Under the pieces are notes generated by a model, which saw only the letters and a list, made by a program, of their open reading frames with translations, did not search any database and was not told the origin of the DNA. DNA of 50,442 nucleotides, from positions 1 to 50,442 of the forward strand of contig CANJPX010000016.1 in assembly GCA_947476185.1 (NCBI GenBank), in the 5' to 3' direction. This DNA is from Bacteroidota bacterium. Its GTDB lineage: Bacteria > Bacteroidota > Bacteroidia > 2-12-FULL-35-15. Numbering within the stretch: the first letter of the stretch is position 1; the number at the start of each line of letters is the position of its first letter. A program made the translations under genes and the position numbers. Positions 26,939-35,710 of this stretch are shown here, in pieces.

Positions 26939-26965
26939 AAAAAAAGCCCCGATATAATTCGGGGC
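26939..26965 (-). terminator. Intrinsic terminator of the amino acid permease gene
   Basis: On the minus strand GCCCCGA and TCGGGGC form a seven-pair stem with a six-base loop, followed by seven T. It starts about 20 bases after the permease stop codon. Confidence 0.88.
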
Positions 26966-26986
26966 CATTTTGTAATTTGTCTTAAA

Positions 26987-28654
26987 TTAAACATTGAGTT
27001 TGCTGTGGCTACGACTGTATAAGAAGTATACACAAAGACCAATAGATAACCAAATAGAAAACCAAATCCAGTTCGATCCTGCCATTCCCGTTAATAAATA
27101 ACAGCAAGACACTAATCCTAAAACAGGTATCAGTGATAGGTTTTTTAGAAAAGAAAGAACGGTCATAATAATACATAAGATAAAGAAAACCAACATCGGA
27201 ACATTCGTATTTGCATTTTCCTGAGTGATATGAAATTGATTTGTGAAAAATTCCGGAACGAAATAAAGTATCAATGAAAGTGCTGTTATTATTATCGATG
27301 GGAAAATATATTTTGCATTGATGTAAGGTAACCTGAACTTCCCTTTCGTAGCTTCGGTATAATCCTCATTCTTTTGAGGCGGAAGCATCAGGACACCACC
27401 ACAAACCAAAACGAATGCAAACAAAGTTCCAATACTTGTAAAGTCGAGCACAAAATTTTCATCCGTAAAAAATAAAGGAACGCCAACAACTAATCCGGTA
27501 ATAATAGTGGCAAAACCGGGAGTTTTATATTTTGGATGAATTGCAGAAAAGCGTTTTGGCAATAATCCATCACGACTCATGCTCATCCAGATACGAGGCT
27601 GTCCCATTTGAAAAACAAGTAAAACACTTGTCATGGCCACCACAGCAGCAATTGAAACAATGAACAACATCCATTTAACACCTTTCAATTTGAATATTTC
27701 CGCCAATGGATCGCTTACTCCTAATGCAGAATAGGTAACCATTCCTGTGAGGACCAATGCCAGAATAATATATACAATAGTGCAAATTATAAGTGAATAC
27801 ATCATCCCTCTTGGAAGGTCACGTTGTGGGTTTTTGCTTTCTTCTGCCAAAGTTGATACAGCATCAAATCCTATGTATGCAAAGAAGACAGCAGAAACAC
27901 CTCCCATAACTCCTCCGAATCCATTTGGCATAAATGGTGTCCAGTTTTTTATATCAATGTAAAAACATCCGACAATTATAACGAGCACAATAACGATCAA
28001 TTTTATCATTACCATAATATTGCTGAAATTGCGCGACTCTTTCGTTCCTTTATAAACTAACCAGGTAATAAAAACATTTACCATCACTGCTGGCAAGTCA
28101 AAAATTATTCTCAATCCTCCCAACTGTGGAGCCATACTCCATGCTAAAAATCCTTCTCCGGTTTTATTTTCAATAAATGCTTGGTGTGCTGCTTTATAGT
28201 TAATCGTAAGCCATTCAGGAAGGTGTATTCCAAATCCATCCAGTAAATTTGTGAAATAACCACTCCATGAAAACGCGATGTAAATATTTCCGATAGAGTA
28301 TTCCATCAATAAAGCCCAGCCAATTATCCATGCGAATAATTCCCCGAATGAAACATATGCATATGTGTAGGCACTTCCTGAAACAGGCACACGGGCAGCA
28401 AATTCTGCATAACACAAAGCCGTAAATCCACATGCTATTGCACAGATGATATACAATAGGATTACTCCCGGACCACCTGAATAGCAAGCGTTACCAATTG
28501 CGCTAAATGTCCCTCCGCCAATGATAGCAGCTATTCCAAAGAATGTAAGGTCCCTTACAGTTAAAACTTTATGAAGTCCATGACTTTCTCCATCTCCTCC
28601 TTCTTGTAAAATTACATTTGCTGATTTCTTGCGGAATAAACTGTTGAAATTCAT
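26987..28654 (-). CDS. APC family amino acid permease (cationic amino acid transporter type)
   Basis: A 555-residue inner-membrane protein with 12 or more hydrophobic segments. The first membrane helix holds the broken-helix substrate motif GIAAIIGGGTFSAIGNAC (38-55), followed by the APC signature FAARVPVSGSAYTYAYVSFG, and later VFFAYIGFDAVSTLAEESKN. This is the YfnA/CAT-like branch, which imports amino acids with protons or by exchange. Length is at the upper end of the family because of extra C-terminal helices. It has its own promoter in the 37-base gap after the upstream gene and a strong terminator. Confidence 0.92.
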   Translation of the reverse strand: MNFNSLFRKKSANVILQEGGDGESHGLHKVLTVRDLTFFGIAAIIGGGTFSAIGNACYSGGPGVILLYIICAIACGFTALCYAEFAARVPVSGSAYTYAYVSFGELFAWIIGWALLMEYSIGNIYIAFSWSGYFTNLLDGFGIHLPEWLTINYKAAHQAFIENKTGEGFLAWSMAPQLGGLRIIFDLPAVMVNVFITWLVYKGTKESRNFSNIMVMIKLIVIVLVIIVGCFYIDIKNWTPFMPNGFGGVMGGVSAVFFAYIGFDAVSTLAEESKNPQRDLPRGMMYSLIICTIVYIILALVLTGMVTYSALGVSDPLAEIFKLKGVKWMLFIVSIAAVVAMTSVLLVFQMGQPRIWMSMSRDGLLPKRFSAIHPKYKTPGFATIITGLVVGVPLFFTDENFVLDFTSIGTLFAFVLVCGGVLMLPPQKNEDYTEATKGKFRLPYINAKYIFPSIIITALSLILYFVPEFFTNQFHITQENANTNVPMLVFFILCIIMTVLSFLKNLSLIPVLGLVSCCYLLTGMAGSNWIWFSIWLSIGLCVYFLYSRSHSKLNV

Positions 28655-28677
28655 ACTTGATTATTTAGATATGTAGG

Positions 28678-28685
28678 CAAATTTA
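28678..28685 (-). promoter_or_regulatory. -7 promoter element of the permease gene
   Basis: The minus strand reads TAAATTTG, an exact TAnnTTTG match, 23 bases before the ATG at 28654 and within the short gap after the upstream membrane protein gene. No good -33 element is seen. Confidence 0.5.
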
Positions 28686-28691
28686 GAAAAT

Positions 28692-30023
28692 TTATTGAAT
28701 GAGCACTTTTTTCAAAAGGGGAAAGCGTTTTAACAGTTTGCTTTTATCGAGCATAAATAAGAAGGTGATCATTAAAAATGGAAGTGCGGGAACTTTATAT
28801 CTCGCTATGGCGCCAATTATTGGGGTGGTTTCTCCAATGATCAAAAACTGAATGATCACAAATGATATGCAGAACAAAACATACTCCCAGCGAATCTCTG
28901 TTAATGGTTTTATGAAAACGATACAAAGTAATATAAATCCCAGAATTAATATATTCTCTAATCCTGCAATGAGCATCATTGGCGATCTTGACTCCCATAG
29001 GTATGGTCGGAATGTTGTATTTATTATGGCTTCCGGACTGTTTTTTAAAAAAGAATAGATTGTAGGTTCTAGTGTTTTAATTTTAATTGCGCTTTTTGCA
29101 ACTGCGATCGGATTGTTATTTGCATCCGTTAAATTACCTGTAGCTAATTTATTAAATTCTATTTGCTTTTGCGATAATGTTACCAGAGGATTTTGGATCG
29201 AAGTGAAGCTGTTAATATTTAAGCCGATGATACTGATTGCAGAGAAAGTAATCACAAATTTTAAAAACACTTTTGTATTATTCCGGTTTGCCCAGATCAT
29301 AAAAAGTAAACTCGGACAAATTGCCAGCCAGACATAAAATTTTGAAAGAGCAAGTATAAGTCCTGATACAAGACAAATGAAAATGGCTTTTAACGTAAAT
29401 AATTTATTTGTGTAATAGATCAATAATCCAAGTGCAAAAAATATAAGTCCTTCCTTTAAAACTCCTGAACCCCAGAAAAGAACAGAAGGTAATAGGAATA
29501 TAGAAAAAATTAATTCACGTTTTTTGTCTTGTAAAAAAGGAATAAATGTTTTGTAGATAGCTGTTAATCCAGTCAGAGAAACAAAACAAATGACAACGGT
29601 GTGCACATTGTAGTAGCCTAATGAGAAAAAGCGAACTAAACAATTAAAACGGATGATGGTATGACTATCGTTGTATATGTTACTATCTATTTTTCGGGCC
29701 CAATAATGCATTTCTGAGTAATATTGGTCAAATTCTGGAGTGTTGTTTCCAATGCCTGTCAGCATTTTTAGAAAGTGGAAAGGATTTGTCCAAAGGGTGT
29801 TAAATAGTATTTCACTATCATCAAAATATTTGTAAATATCCGATGTGCAACGTTCTGTATAGTAAAATGTGTAAATGGCCCAAAGCATTAATCCGAATAC
29901 AATTTTTAATAAAAAGATCAGGGAAATGTTGCGTTTTGATAACCCTTCAATATCAAAGAATCTCATCTTTTTAATGATAAAAAGGAATAAAATCGTGTAC
30001 GTTATTGTTAAAAGGATTTCCAA
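28692..30023 (-). CDS. Polytopic membrane protein of unknown function (Wzy/EpsG-like in shape)
   Basis: A 443-residue protein with about ten membrane helices. A large external loop after the second or third helix (about 55-125) is rich in Tyr, Asn and Asp, and a conserved-looking SVLFWGSGVLKEGLIFFALGLLI-type helix pair sits near the middle (about 190-215). The shape resembles polysaccharide polymerases or GT-C transferases (EpsG/Wzy), but I see no motif that settles this. The start ATG has a well-placed -7 box 25 bases upstream. The permease gene downstream has its own promoter. Confidence 0.72.
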   Translation of the reverse strand: MEILLTITYTILFLFIIKKMRFFDIEGLSKRNISLIFLLKIVFGLMLWAIYTFYYTERCTSDIYKYFDDSEILFNTLWTNPFHFLKMLTGIGNNTPEFDQYYSEMHYWARKIDSNIYNDSHTIIRFNCLVRFFSLGYYNVHTVVICFVSLTGLTAIYKTFIPFLQDKKRELIFSIFLLPSVLFWGSGVLKEGLIFFALGLLIYYTNKLFTLKAIFICLVSGLILALSKFYVWLAICPSLLFMIWANRNNTKVFLKFVITFSAISIIGLNINSFTSIQNPLVTLSQKQIEFNKLATGNLTDANNNPIAVAKSAIKIKTLEPTIYSFLKNSPEAIINTTFRPYLWESRSPMMLIAGLENILILGFILLCIVFIKPLTEIRWEYVLFCISFVIIQFLIIGETTPIIGAIARYKVPALPFLMITFLFMLDKSKLLKRFPLLKKVLIQ

Positions 30024-30048
30024 TGTGCTTTAATACAGTAATTTCCAC

Positions 30049-30056
30049 CAAATATA
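30049..30056 (-). promoter_or_regulatory. -7 promoter element of the polytopic membrane protein gene
   Basis: The minus strand reads TATATTTG, an exact match, with TTTG (30083-30080) 23 bases upstream. It lies 25 bases before the ATG at 30023 and is divergent from the purL promoter. Confidence 0.55.
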
Positions 30057-30116
30057 GTAATTCAAACCTGTTGAAAACTCAAAATAAATTATTCCTTCAA
30101 ATAGGTCGGTTTTGTG

Positions 30117-30124
30117 TAAATTTG
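30117..30124 (+). promoter_or_regulatory. -7 promoter element of purL
   Basis: TAAATTTG is an exact TAnnTTTG match. It gives a leader of about 70 bases before the ATG at 30198. I found no purine riboswitch features in that leader. Confidence 0.45.
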
Positions 30125-30197
30125 GATTCCTAAATACAGGTGTGTTGTGCCCCGTTTTGAAGAAAATGAATAAAAACAAAATATAATTAGTATACAT

Positions 30198-32426
30198 ATG
30201 TCGGTAACATCAGAAGGTCAATTAACTACAGTTGAAACAGCAAAAAAATTAGGATTATTGCAAGATGAATATGAAAAGATCATAGCAATACTTGGCCGGG
30301 TACCGAATTTTACTGAATTGAGTATTTTTTCTGTGATGTGGAGCGAACATTGTTCTTATAAAAATTCAATTGTTTGGCTAAAAAAACTCCCTAAAAAGGG
30401 CCCGTATATTTTAGCGGAAGCAGGTGAAGAAAATGCCGGCCTTGTAGATATTGGAGATGGTTTAGGTTGTTGTTTTAAAATAGAATCTCATAATCACCCT
30501 TCTGCTTTAGAACCATATCAAGGTGCTGCAACAGGTGTTGGCGGAATCAACCGTGATATTTTTACTATGGGCGCTCGTCCAATTGCGCAAATGAATTCAT
30601 TGCGTTTTGGAGATATTAAATTAGAGAAAACAAAATGGCTAGTAAAAGGTGTTGTAAAAGGGATCGGCGATTACGGTAATGCTTTTGGTATACCATGTGT
30701 TGGTGGTGAAGTGTTTTTTGATGAGTGTTATAATGTGAATCCTTTGGTGAATGCGTTTAGTGCAGGAATCGTGAAGGCAGGAGAAACGGCTTCAGCAACA
30801 TCTTATGGTGTTGGAAATCCTGTTTTTATTGTTGGCTCTGCTACCGGAAAGGATGGAATTCATGGCGCTACATTTGCTTCCGCGGATATCACTGAAGATT
30901 CAGCAAAAGATCTTCCTGCTGTTCAAGTTGGGGATCCTTTTCAGGAGAAATTATTATTGGAAGCTTCTTTAGAAGTTATTAAAACAGGTGCTGTTATTGG
31001 AATGCAGGATATGGGTGCTGCAGGGATCACTTGCTCCACTTCTGAAATGTCGGCAAAAGGTGAACACGGAATGGATATTTGGTTAGATAGGGTTCCTACC
31101 CGTCAGGCGAATATGCAGCCTTTCGAGATCCTTCTTTCCGAATCACAAGAGCGTATGTTGATCGTTGTAAAAAAAGGAAGAGAAAAAGAAGTTCAGAAAG
31201 TTTTCGATAAATGGGATCTGAATTGTGCCATGATAGGAACAGTTACCGATACAAAGCACATTAAATTTTATGTTGGTGATGAACTTGTTGCTGATGTTCC
31301 CGCTTTTGACCTTGTATTAGGTGGTGGCGCTCCGGTATATCATCGTGATTACAAAGAACCTGCTTATTTTAAAGAGTCAAAAAAGTTCAATATTGATACC
31401 GTAGAAGTTCCGAAAGACCTAAAAGCTGTTTCTAGATTTTTGATTGGCCATCCGAATATTGCTTCTAAACAGTGGGTCTATAATCAATATGATTCTATGG
31501 TTGGCACAGCTAACATGAGTACAAATGCTCCGTCTGATGCTGCTATTGTAAATATCAAAGGAACAAATAAGGCGATTGCATTAAAGGTGGATTGTAATGC
31601 ACGTTATGTAAATGCTGATCCGGAAGTTGGCTCTGCAATTGCTGTTTCTGAAGCAGCTCGTAATATTGTATGTAGCGGAGGCGAACCATCTGCAATAACA
31701 AATTGTCTTAATTTTGGAAACCCTTACAACCCTGAAGTTTACTGGCAGTTTGTGAATGTAATCAAAGGGATGGGGAGTGCTTGTATAAAATTTGAAACAC
31801 CAGTAACAGGTGGAAACGTTAGTTTTTACAATCAATCCTCTTACGAAGGTCCTGTATTTCCAACGCCAACTATTGGTATGTTAGGAGTTTTGAAAGACAA
31901 GTCTACACGTATGACGCTCAACTTCAAAAATGAAGGTGATTCAATTTATTTGATTGGTAGTTCAAAAAATTGTATTGCTTCTTCCGAATATTTATATTCT
32001 TATCACAAGGTGAAAAATACTCCAGCTCCTTTCTTTAATATAGATGAAGAGTTTGAAGTACAAAAAGCTGTGAAAATGATCATAAAAGAAAAGATAATTC
32101 AATCGGCTCACGATTGCGCTGATGGTGGGTTGTTTATCACATTGCTTGAAAGTGCGATGTCAAATAATTTAGGTTTCGATATCAGTTCTGATGCAGATAT
32201 TCGGAAAGATGCATTTTTATTTGGTGAAGCACAAAGCAGAGTGGTAGTTTCTGTAAAAAAATCGGATGAGGATAAATTCATTGATCTGATGATGGCTTCA
32301 AGAGCAGAGTTCGAATATCTTGGTGATGTAAAAGGTAAAGAAATGATTATTGATGACCAATCTTTCGGAACGGTTGCTGAGGCAAAATTATTATTTGATA
32401 GCGCTTTGGGTGAATTGTTGAAATAA
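30198..32426 (+). CDS. purL: Phosphoribosylformylglycinamidine synthase subunit PurL (small type)
   Basis: A 742-residue enzyme of purine synthesis that converts FGAR to FGAM with ATP and ammonia from glutamine. It is the small PurL, which needs PurQ and PurS as partners, not the fused 1300-residue form. Seen: [10 protein letters not shown] (48-57), the catalytic [20 protein letters not shown] (94-113), [36 protein letters not shown] and the second-half [11 protein letters not shown]. Length is typical. It is transcribed alone, and no other purine genes are adjacent in the window. Confidence 0.96.
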   Translation: MSVTSEGQLTTVETAKKLGLLQDEYEKIIAILGRVPNFTELSIFSVMWSEHCSYKNSIVWLKKLPKKGPYILAEAGEENAGLVDIGDGLGCCFKIESHNHPSALEPYQGAATGVGGINRDIFTMGARPIAQMNSLRFGDIKLEKTKWLVKGVVKGIGDYGNAFGIPCVGGEVFFDECYNVNPLVNAFSAGIVKAGETASATSYGVGNPVFIVGSATGKDGIHGATFASADITEDSAKDLPAVQVGDPFQEKLLLEASLEVIKTGAVIGMQDMGAAGITCSTSEMSAKGEHGMDIWLDRVPTRQANMQPFEILLSESQERMLIVVKKGREKEVQKVFDKWDLNCAMIGTVTDTKHIKFYVGDELVADVPAFDLVLGGGAPVYHRDYKEPAYFKESKKFNIDTVEVPKDLKAVSRFLIGHPNIASKQWVYNQYDSMVGTANMSTNAPSDAAIVNIKGTNKAIALKVDCNARYVNADPEVGSAIAVSEAARNIVCSGGEPSAITNCLNFGNPYNPEVYWQFVNVIKGMGSACIKFETPVTGGNVSFYNQSSYEGPVFPTPTIGMLGVLKDKSTRMTLNFKNEGDSIYLIGSSKNCIASSEYLYSYHKVKNTPAPFFNIDEEFEVQKAVKMIIKEKIIQSAHDCADGGLFITLLESAMSNNLGFDISSDADIRKDAFLFGEAQSRVVVSVKKSDEDKFIDLMMASRAEFEYLGDVKGKEMIIDDQSFGTVAEAKLLFDSALGELLK

Positions 32427-32451
32427 GTTCTATACTATAAATTAATTGTTG

Positions 32452-32505
32452 TTCCTTCATTATGAAGGAAAATGAATGTGGCATTCTCATCGTAATTAAA
32501 TGAGA
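32452..32505 (+). promoter_or_regulatory. Two hairpins between purL and the TPR gene
   Basis: TTCCTTCAT/ATGAAGGAA (32452-32470) and TCTCAT/ATGAGA (32485-32505) are inverted repeats in the 133-base gap. Neither is followed by a T-run, so they may be weak 3' stabilisers or operator sites rather than terminators. No -7 box with an exact match was found for the TPR gene. Confidence 0.35.
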
Positions 32506-32559
32506 TTGCTTCAATTGCATAAAAATCTCTCCAAATGACATAAGCAAAAAAATAGCTAA

Positions 32560-33270
32560 ATGAAAAAAACAGTAGCACTATTACTATTTATTATTTGTAC
32601 TGCATTTTCATATTCTCAAATTTCCGCACTAGAATATTATAATAGTGCATTGATCAACGATTCCCAAAAAGATTATTCTGACGCACTTCACGACCTTGAT
32701 AATGCGATCAATCAAAATCCCAATTATGATAGTGCATATTGTTTGCAGGGTTTTATCAATTATAAAATCGGAGAATATAAGCTGGCAATCAAGTTCCTTG
32801 ATAAAGCGATTAAATTAAAACCAGATTATTTTGATGCTATAAATGGAAGAGGAATTGTTAAAGCACAATTGAAAGATTATGTTGGTGCTATAAAGGATTT
32901 TACAAAGGCGATTGAAATAGATCCTGTAAAACCTAAACCTTATTATAATAGAGCATTAGCAAAGGCGCATATGGATGATTATGAAGCAGCAATTAAAGAC
33001 TTAGATAAATCCATATCTTATGATGCTCAATACGCAAACGCATATTATAGTCGTGCTTTTTGGAAAGATATTTCCGGGGATTATGCTGGTGCTGTGTCAG
33101 ATTACAAAAAGGTAATTGAATTAGATTCTACTTATCGTGAGGCATATATAGGATTAGCAACGACTCTTTATCAGCATGGTGAAAAAACTCCTGCTTGTGA
33201 ATTATTAAAAATTGCTGCCGATAAAGGAAGCATTATGGCGGATGAACTAGTTACCAAATTATGTAATTGA
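32560..33270 (+). CDS. Exported TPR repeat protein
   Basis: A 236-residue protein with a signal peptide (MKKTVALLLFIICTAFSYSQ) followed by five or six TPR units, for example YSDALHDLDNAINQNP, YKLAIKFLDKAIKLKP, YVGAIKDFTKAIEIDP, YEAAIKDLDKSISYD and YAGAVSDYKKVIELD. TPR solenoids bind protein partners; here it would act in the periplasm or at the outer membrane. It is the first gene of a chain with the type B cargo, PorP/SprF and MtgA. Its stop codon overlaps the next start (TGATG). Confidence 0.88.
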   Translation: MKKTVALLLFIICTAFSYSQISALEYYNSALINDSQKDYSDALHDLDNAINQNPNYDSAYCLQGFINYKIGEYKLAIKFLDKAIKLKPDYFDAINGRGIVKAQLKDYVGAIKDFTKAIEIDPVKPKPYYNRALAKAHMDDYEAAIKDLDKSISYDAQYANAYYSRAFWKDISGDYAGAVSDYKKVIELDSTYREAYIGLATTLYQHGEKTPACELLKIAADKGSIMADELVTKLCN

Positions 33271-33830
33271 TGAAAAGGATAATTGCAACTACTTTATTTT
33301 TTATACTCTTTGGCAATTGTTCTATTGCGCAAATATCATTTTCGATAATACAACAGGACGTAAAATGTAATAACCTTGAATTTGGAAAAATTGATATAAA
33401 TGTTGTGTCGACAAATCCACCTTATACATTTCTTTGGAATACAGGACAAGCGACTTCTTCTTTGCTTGGTCTCAATGAAGGTTCATATTCAGTTGTGGTC
33501 ACAGATAATCTTGGTATAGACACTACAATAACTATTTCGATCCATACTACAGAATGTCAAATGTCTCCTGAAATCGTTTTTACGCCCAATGGTGATGGGA
33601 TTAACGATTCTTGGTTCATTCAGAATTCTCAGTTTTTTCCTCAGACATCCGTTACTGTTTATAATCGTTTAGGTCAGAAAGTTTTTGAACATAGAGGTGT
33701 TTATGAGCCTTGGGATGGGAAAGATCTTTTTGGTGTAACGGTTCCGGATGCATCTTACTATTACATTATTTTTCAAAACGGGACTGATAAAGGATCGGTG
33801 ATAAAAGGCTGCATTTCAATTATTAAATAA
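33270..33830 (+). CDS. Very small T9SS type B cargo: SprB-like repeat plus gliding-motility-type C-terminal domain
   Basis: A 186-residue exported protein. After the signal peptide (KRIIATTLFFILFGNCSIAQ) one SprB-like repeat follows (about 24-92: NPPYTFLWNTGQATSS, LNEGSYSVVVTDN). Then comes a T9SS type B sorting domain (about 98-186: FTPNGDGINDSWFI, VYNRLGQKVFEHRG, WDGKDLFG, ASYYYIIF). Type B cargos are usually hundreds to thousands of residues, so this is close to the smallest possible. The ATG at 33270 was chosen over the TTG at 33267; it overlaps the upstream stop. Its own stop overlaps the PorP/SprF start (TAATG), so the three products are translationally coupled. Confidence 0.88.
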   Translation: MKRIIATTLFFILFGNCSIAQISFSIIQQDVKCNNLEFGKIDINVVSTNPPYTFLWNTGQATSSLLGLNEGSYSVVVTDNLGIDTTITISIHTTECQMSPEIVFTPNGDGINDSWFIQNSQFFPQTSVTVYNRLGQKVFEHRGVYEPWDGKDLFGVTVPDASYYYIIFQNGTDKGSVIKGCISIIK

Positions 33831-34786
33831 TGAGATTAAGAAAAACCATATTATTTTTATTTTTAGCCTTTGCCGCAAATGCTCAGCAAGCGGTGCAGTA
33901 TTCTCAATTTATGATGAATGAATATGGTTTGAATCCTGCTGTGGCAGGAAGTGATAAAGGTGTAAAAATTATGGTTGGCAGAAGAGTTCAATGGCGAGGT
34001 TTTGCTTTCGCCCCTGAAACAAACTTTGCGAGTGTCACAAAATCTTTTGGTAAAAAAGGATATAAACTATTTTGGCATGGAGTAGGTGCGTATGTGGAGC
34101 AAGACAAGTTTGGAATTTTTACTAATAAGGTTGTATATGCCTCCTATGCAATTCATTTAAAATTATCTTCTAAATATTATTTTAGTGCTGGAGTAGCTGC
34201 CGGAATAAAAAGTGTTGCGCTTACAAATTCTGTTTTTAATGATTTTGATCCAGCCTTAGCTCAAAATGGCCCAAAAGTATTATTGCCGGATTTTGTTCCT
34301 GGGTTGTATTTATATTCCAAAAAAATTTCCGTAGGGATTTCCTTAAAAAATATTTATAAGAATTCTTTGAAACAGGGAAGTATAGAAATTGGAACAAAAG
34401 GAAGGTTTATTCCTACTGCAGTTTTTACTGCCAGTAAAAAAATCAGATCTGATGGGTATGATTTTGTTTTTGTTCCGGGAGTAAATATTCAGTCTAATTT
34501 TCTTGGAATCCCTTCCACTCAATTTAATTTTATGACCTATTTTAGACAACGTGTAGGTGTTGGAATTACTTATCGAATGCATGATGCGATATCAGGAATG
34601 ATACAGATACGCGTGTTAAAAAATGTGGTTATTGGGTTTGCATATGATTATACTATTTCTAGTTTTCGGTCTGCAAATGCTAATTCAACTGAATTTATGA
34701 TGGGCATGACACCGGTTATGAGCAGTGATGCTTATGATAAACCGAATGGGGCAGCCGATTGTCCGAAATTTGATTTTGATTTTTAG
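33830..34786 (+). CDS. PorP/SprF family type IX secretion membrane protein
   Basis: A 318-residue outer-membrane barrel. After the signal peptide comes the family hallmark QQAVQYSQFMMNEYGLNPAVAGS, followed by strands with GAYVEQDKFGIF, YYFSAGVAAGIKSVAL and VPGLYLYSKKISVGISLKNIY, and a late VVIGFAYDYTISSF. SprF-like proteins are required for secretion or attachment of type B cargos and are usually encoded beside their cargo, which is the arrangement here. The expected partner is the 186-residue protein just upstream. The start overlaps that gene's stop codon by one base. Confidence 0.93.
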   Translation: MRLRKTILFLFLAFAANAQQAVQYSQFMMNEYGLNPAVAGSDKGVKIMVGRRVQWRGFAFAPETNFASVTKSFGKKGYKLFWHGVGAYVEQDKFGIFTNKVVYASYAIHLKLSSKYYFSAGVAAGIKSVALTNSVFNDFDPALAQNGPKVLLPDFVPGLYLYSKKISVGISLKNIYKNSLKQGSIEIGTKGRFIPTAVFTASKKIRSDGYDFVFVPGVNIQSNFLGIPSTQFNFMTYFRQRVGVGITYRMHDAISGMIQIRVLKNVVIGFAYDYTISSFRSANANSTEFMMGMTPVMSSDAYDKPNGAADCPKFDFDF

Positions 34787-34787
34787 C

Positions 34788-35522
34788 ATGAAGGAGCTTT
34801 TAAAAAAAATAGGACGTTTTACATGGAAAGCAACAATGTGGTTTTTCATTGTTAGCATTGCTTCAGTTATTTTTTTTCGATGGGTACCTATTCCTATTAC
34901 GCCATTAATGCTTATTCGTTGCGTTGAACAAAAGATGGATGGAAAAACAATGAAGCTGAGTAAAGATTGGGTTTCACTTGAGGAGATTGCACCAAGTCTT
35001 CAATTAGCTGTCGTCTGTTCTGAAGATCAAAATTATTTAAAACACAACGGTTTTGATTTCGAAGCAATCGAAAAAGCGATGGATTATAACGAAACGCATA
35101 AAAGAACGCGTGGAGCAAGTACTATTAGTCAGCAAACAGCTAAAAATGTTTTTCTGTGGCCTGGCAGAAGTTATATTAGAAAAGGTTTTGAAGTATATTT
35201 TACTTTTTTAATTGAAACGATCTGGAATAAAGAGCGAATCATGGAGGTATATCTTAATGTGATTGAAATGGGGGATGGTGTTTATGGAGCACAAGCTGCT
35301 TCAAAAACTTTTTTCAATAAAGATGCAAAGCATATTAGTAAATCGGAAGCTGCCACAATTGCTGCAGTTTTACCCAATCCTATTCGGTTCAATGCGGGGA
35401 AACCTAGTTCATATATTCAAGGAAGAAGATCTTGGATCATGAATCAAATGAATATGTGGGGAGGTATACTGAATTATGAGGAGCAAGAAGATTTGGTTGT
35501 AAAGAGAAAAGAAAAGAGATAA
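34788..35522 (+). CDS. mtgA: Monofunctional biosynthetic peptidoglycan transglycosylase
   Basis: A 244-residue inner-membrane enzyme that polymerises lipid II into glycan strands. One N-terminal membrane helix (16-31) is followed by a GT51 domain: SEDQNYLKHNGFD (78-90) with catalytic Glu79, KRTRGASTISQQTAKN, LWPGRSYIRKGFEVYFT, and ERIMEVYLNVIEMG. There is no transpeptidase domain. The ATG at 34788 is preferred over an in-frame ATG at 34725, because the extra N-terminus would overlap porP/sprF by 62 bases and does not resemble the family. It starts one base after the PorP/SprF stop codon and so belongs to the T9SS chain. Confidence 0.93.
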   Translation: MKELLKKIGRFTWKATMWFFIVSIASVIFFRWVPIPITPLMLIRCVEQKMDGKTMKLSKDWVSLEEIAPSLQLAVVCSEDQNYLKHNGFDFEAIEKAMDYNETHKRTRGASTISQQTAKNVFLWPGRSYIRKGFEVYFTFLIETIWNKERIMEVYLNVIEMGDGVYGAQAASKTFFNKDAKHISKSEAATIAAVLPNPIRFNAGKPSSYIQGRRSWIMNQMNMWGGILNYEEQEDLVVKRKEKR

Positions 35523-35710
35523 TCTATGAGTTTTCTAAATAGTAATAACAATAACTTTGTTAATAAAGTAATAGAATACAGGAGATTAAAGTAAAGGTTA
35601 AAGGTTGAATTAATATAGTTTATCTAAATAACTTCAATTTTGCAATCATTTTAATTAAATTGGCGTACAAAATGAAGTATAGAATATCATTTTTGTGAAT
35701 TGAGAATAAT

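Noticed and set aside
30125-30197. Purine riboswitch in the purL leader
   Set aside because: The leader is about 70 bases, A-rich, and lacks the paired helices and conserved loops of the purine aptamer.
33267-33269. TTG start for the type B cargo gene
   Set aside because: The ATG at 33270 overlaps the upstream stop as TGATG, a normal coupled start, and gives the same signal peptide.
34725-34787. In-frame ATG extending MtgA upstream into porP/sprF
   Set aside because: The extension overlaps the upstream gene by 62 bases and has no family resemblance; the ATG at 34788 gives a normal MtgA N-terminus.
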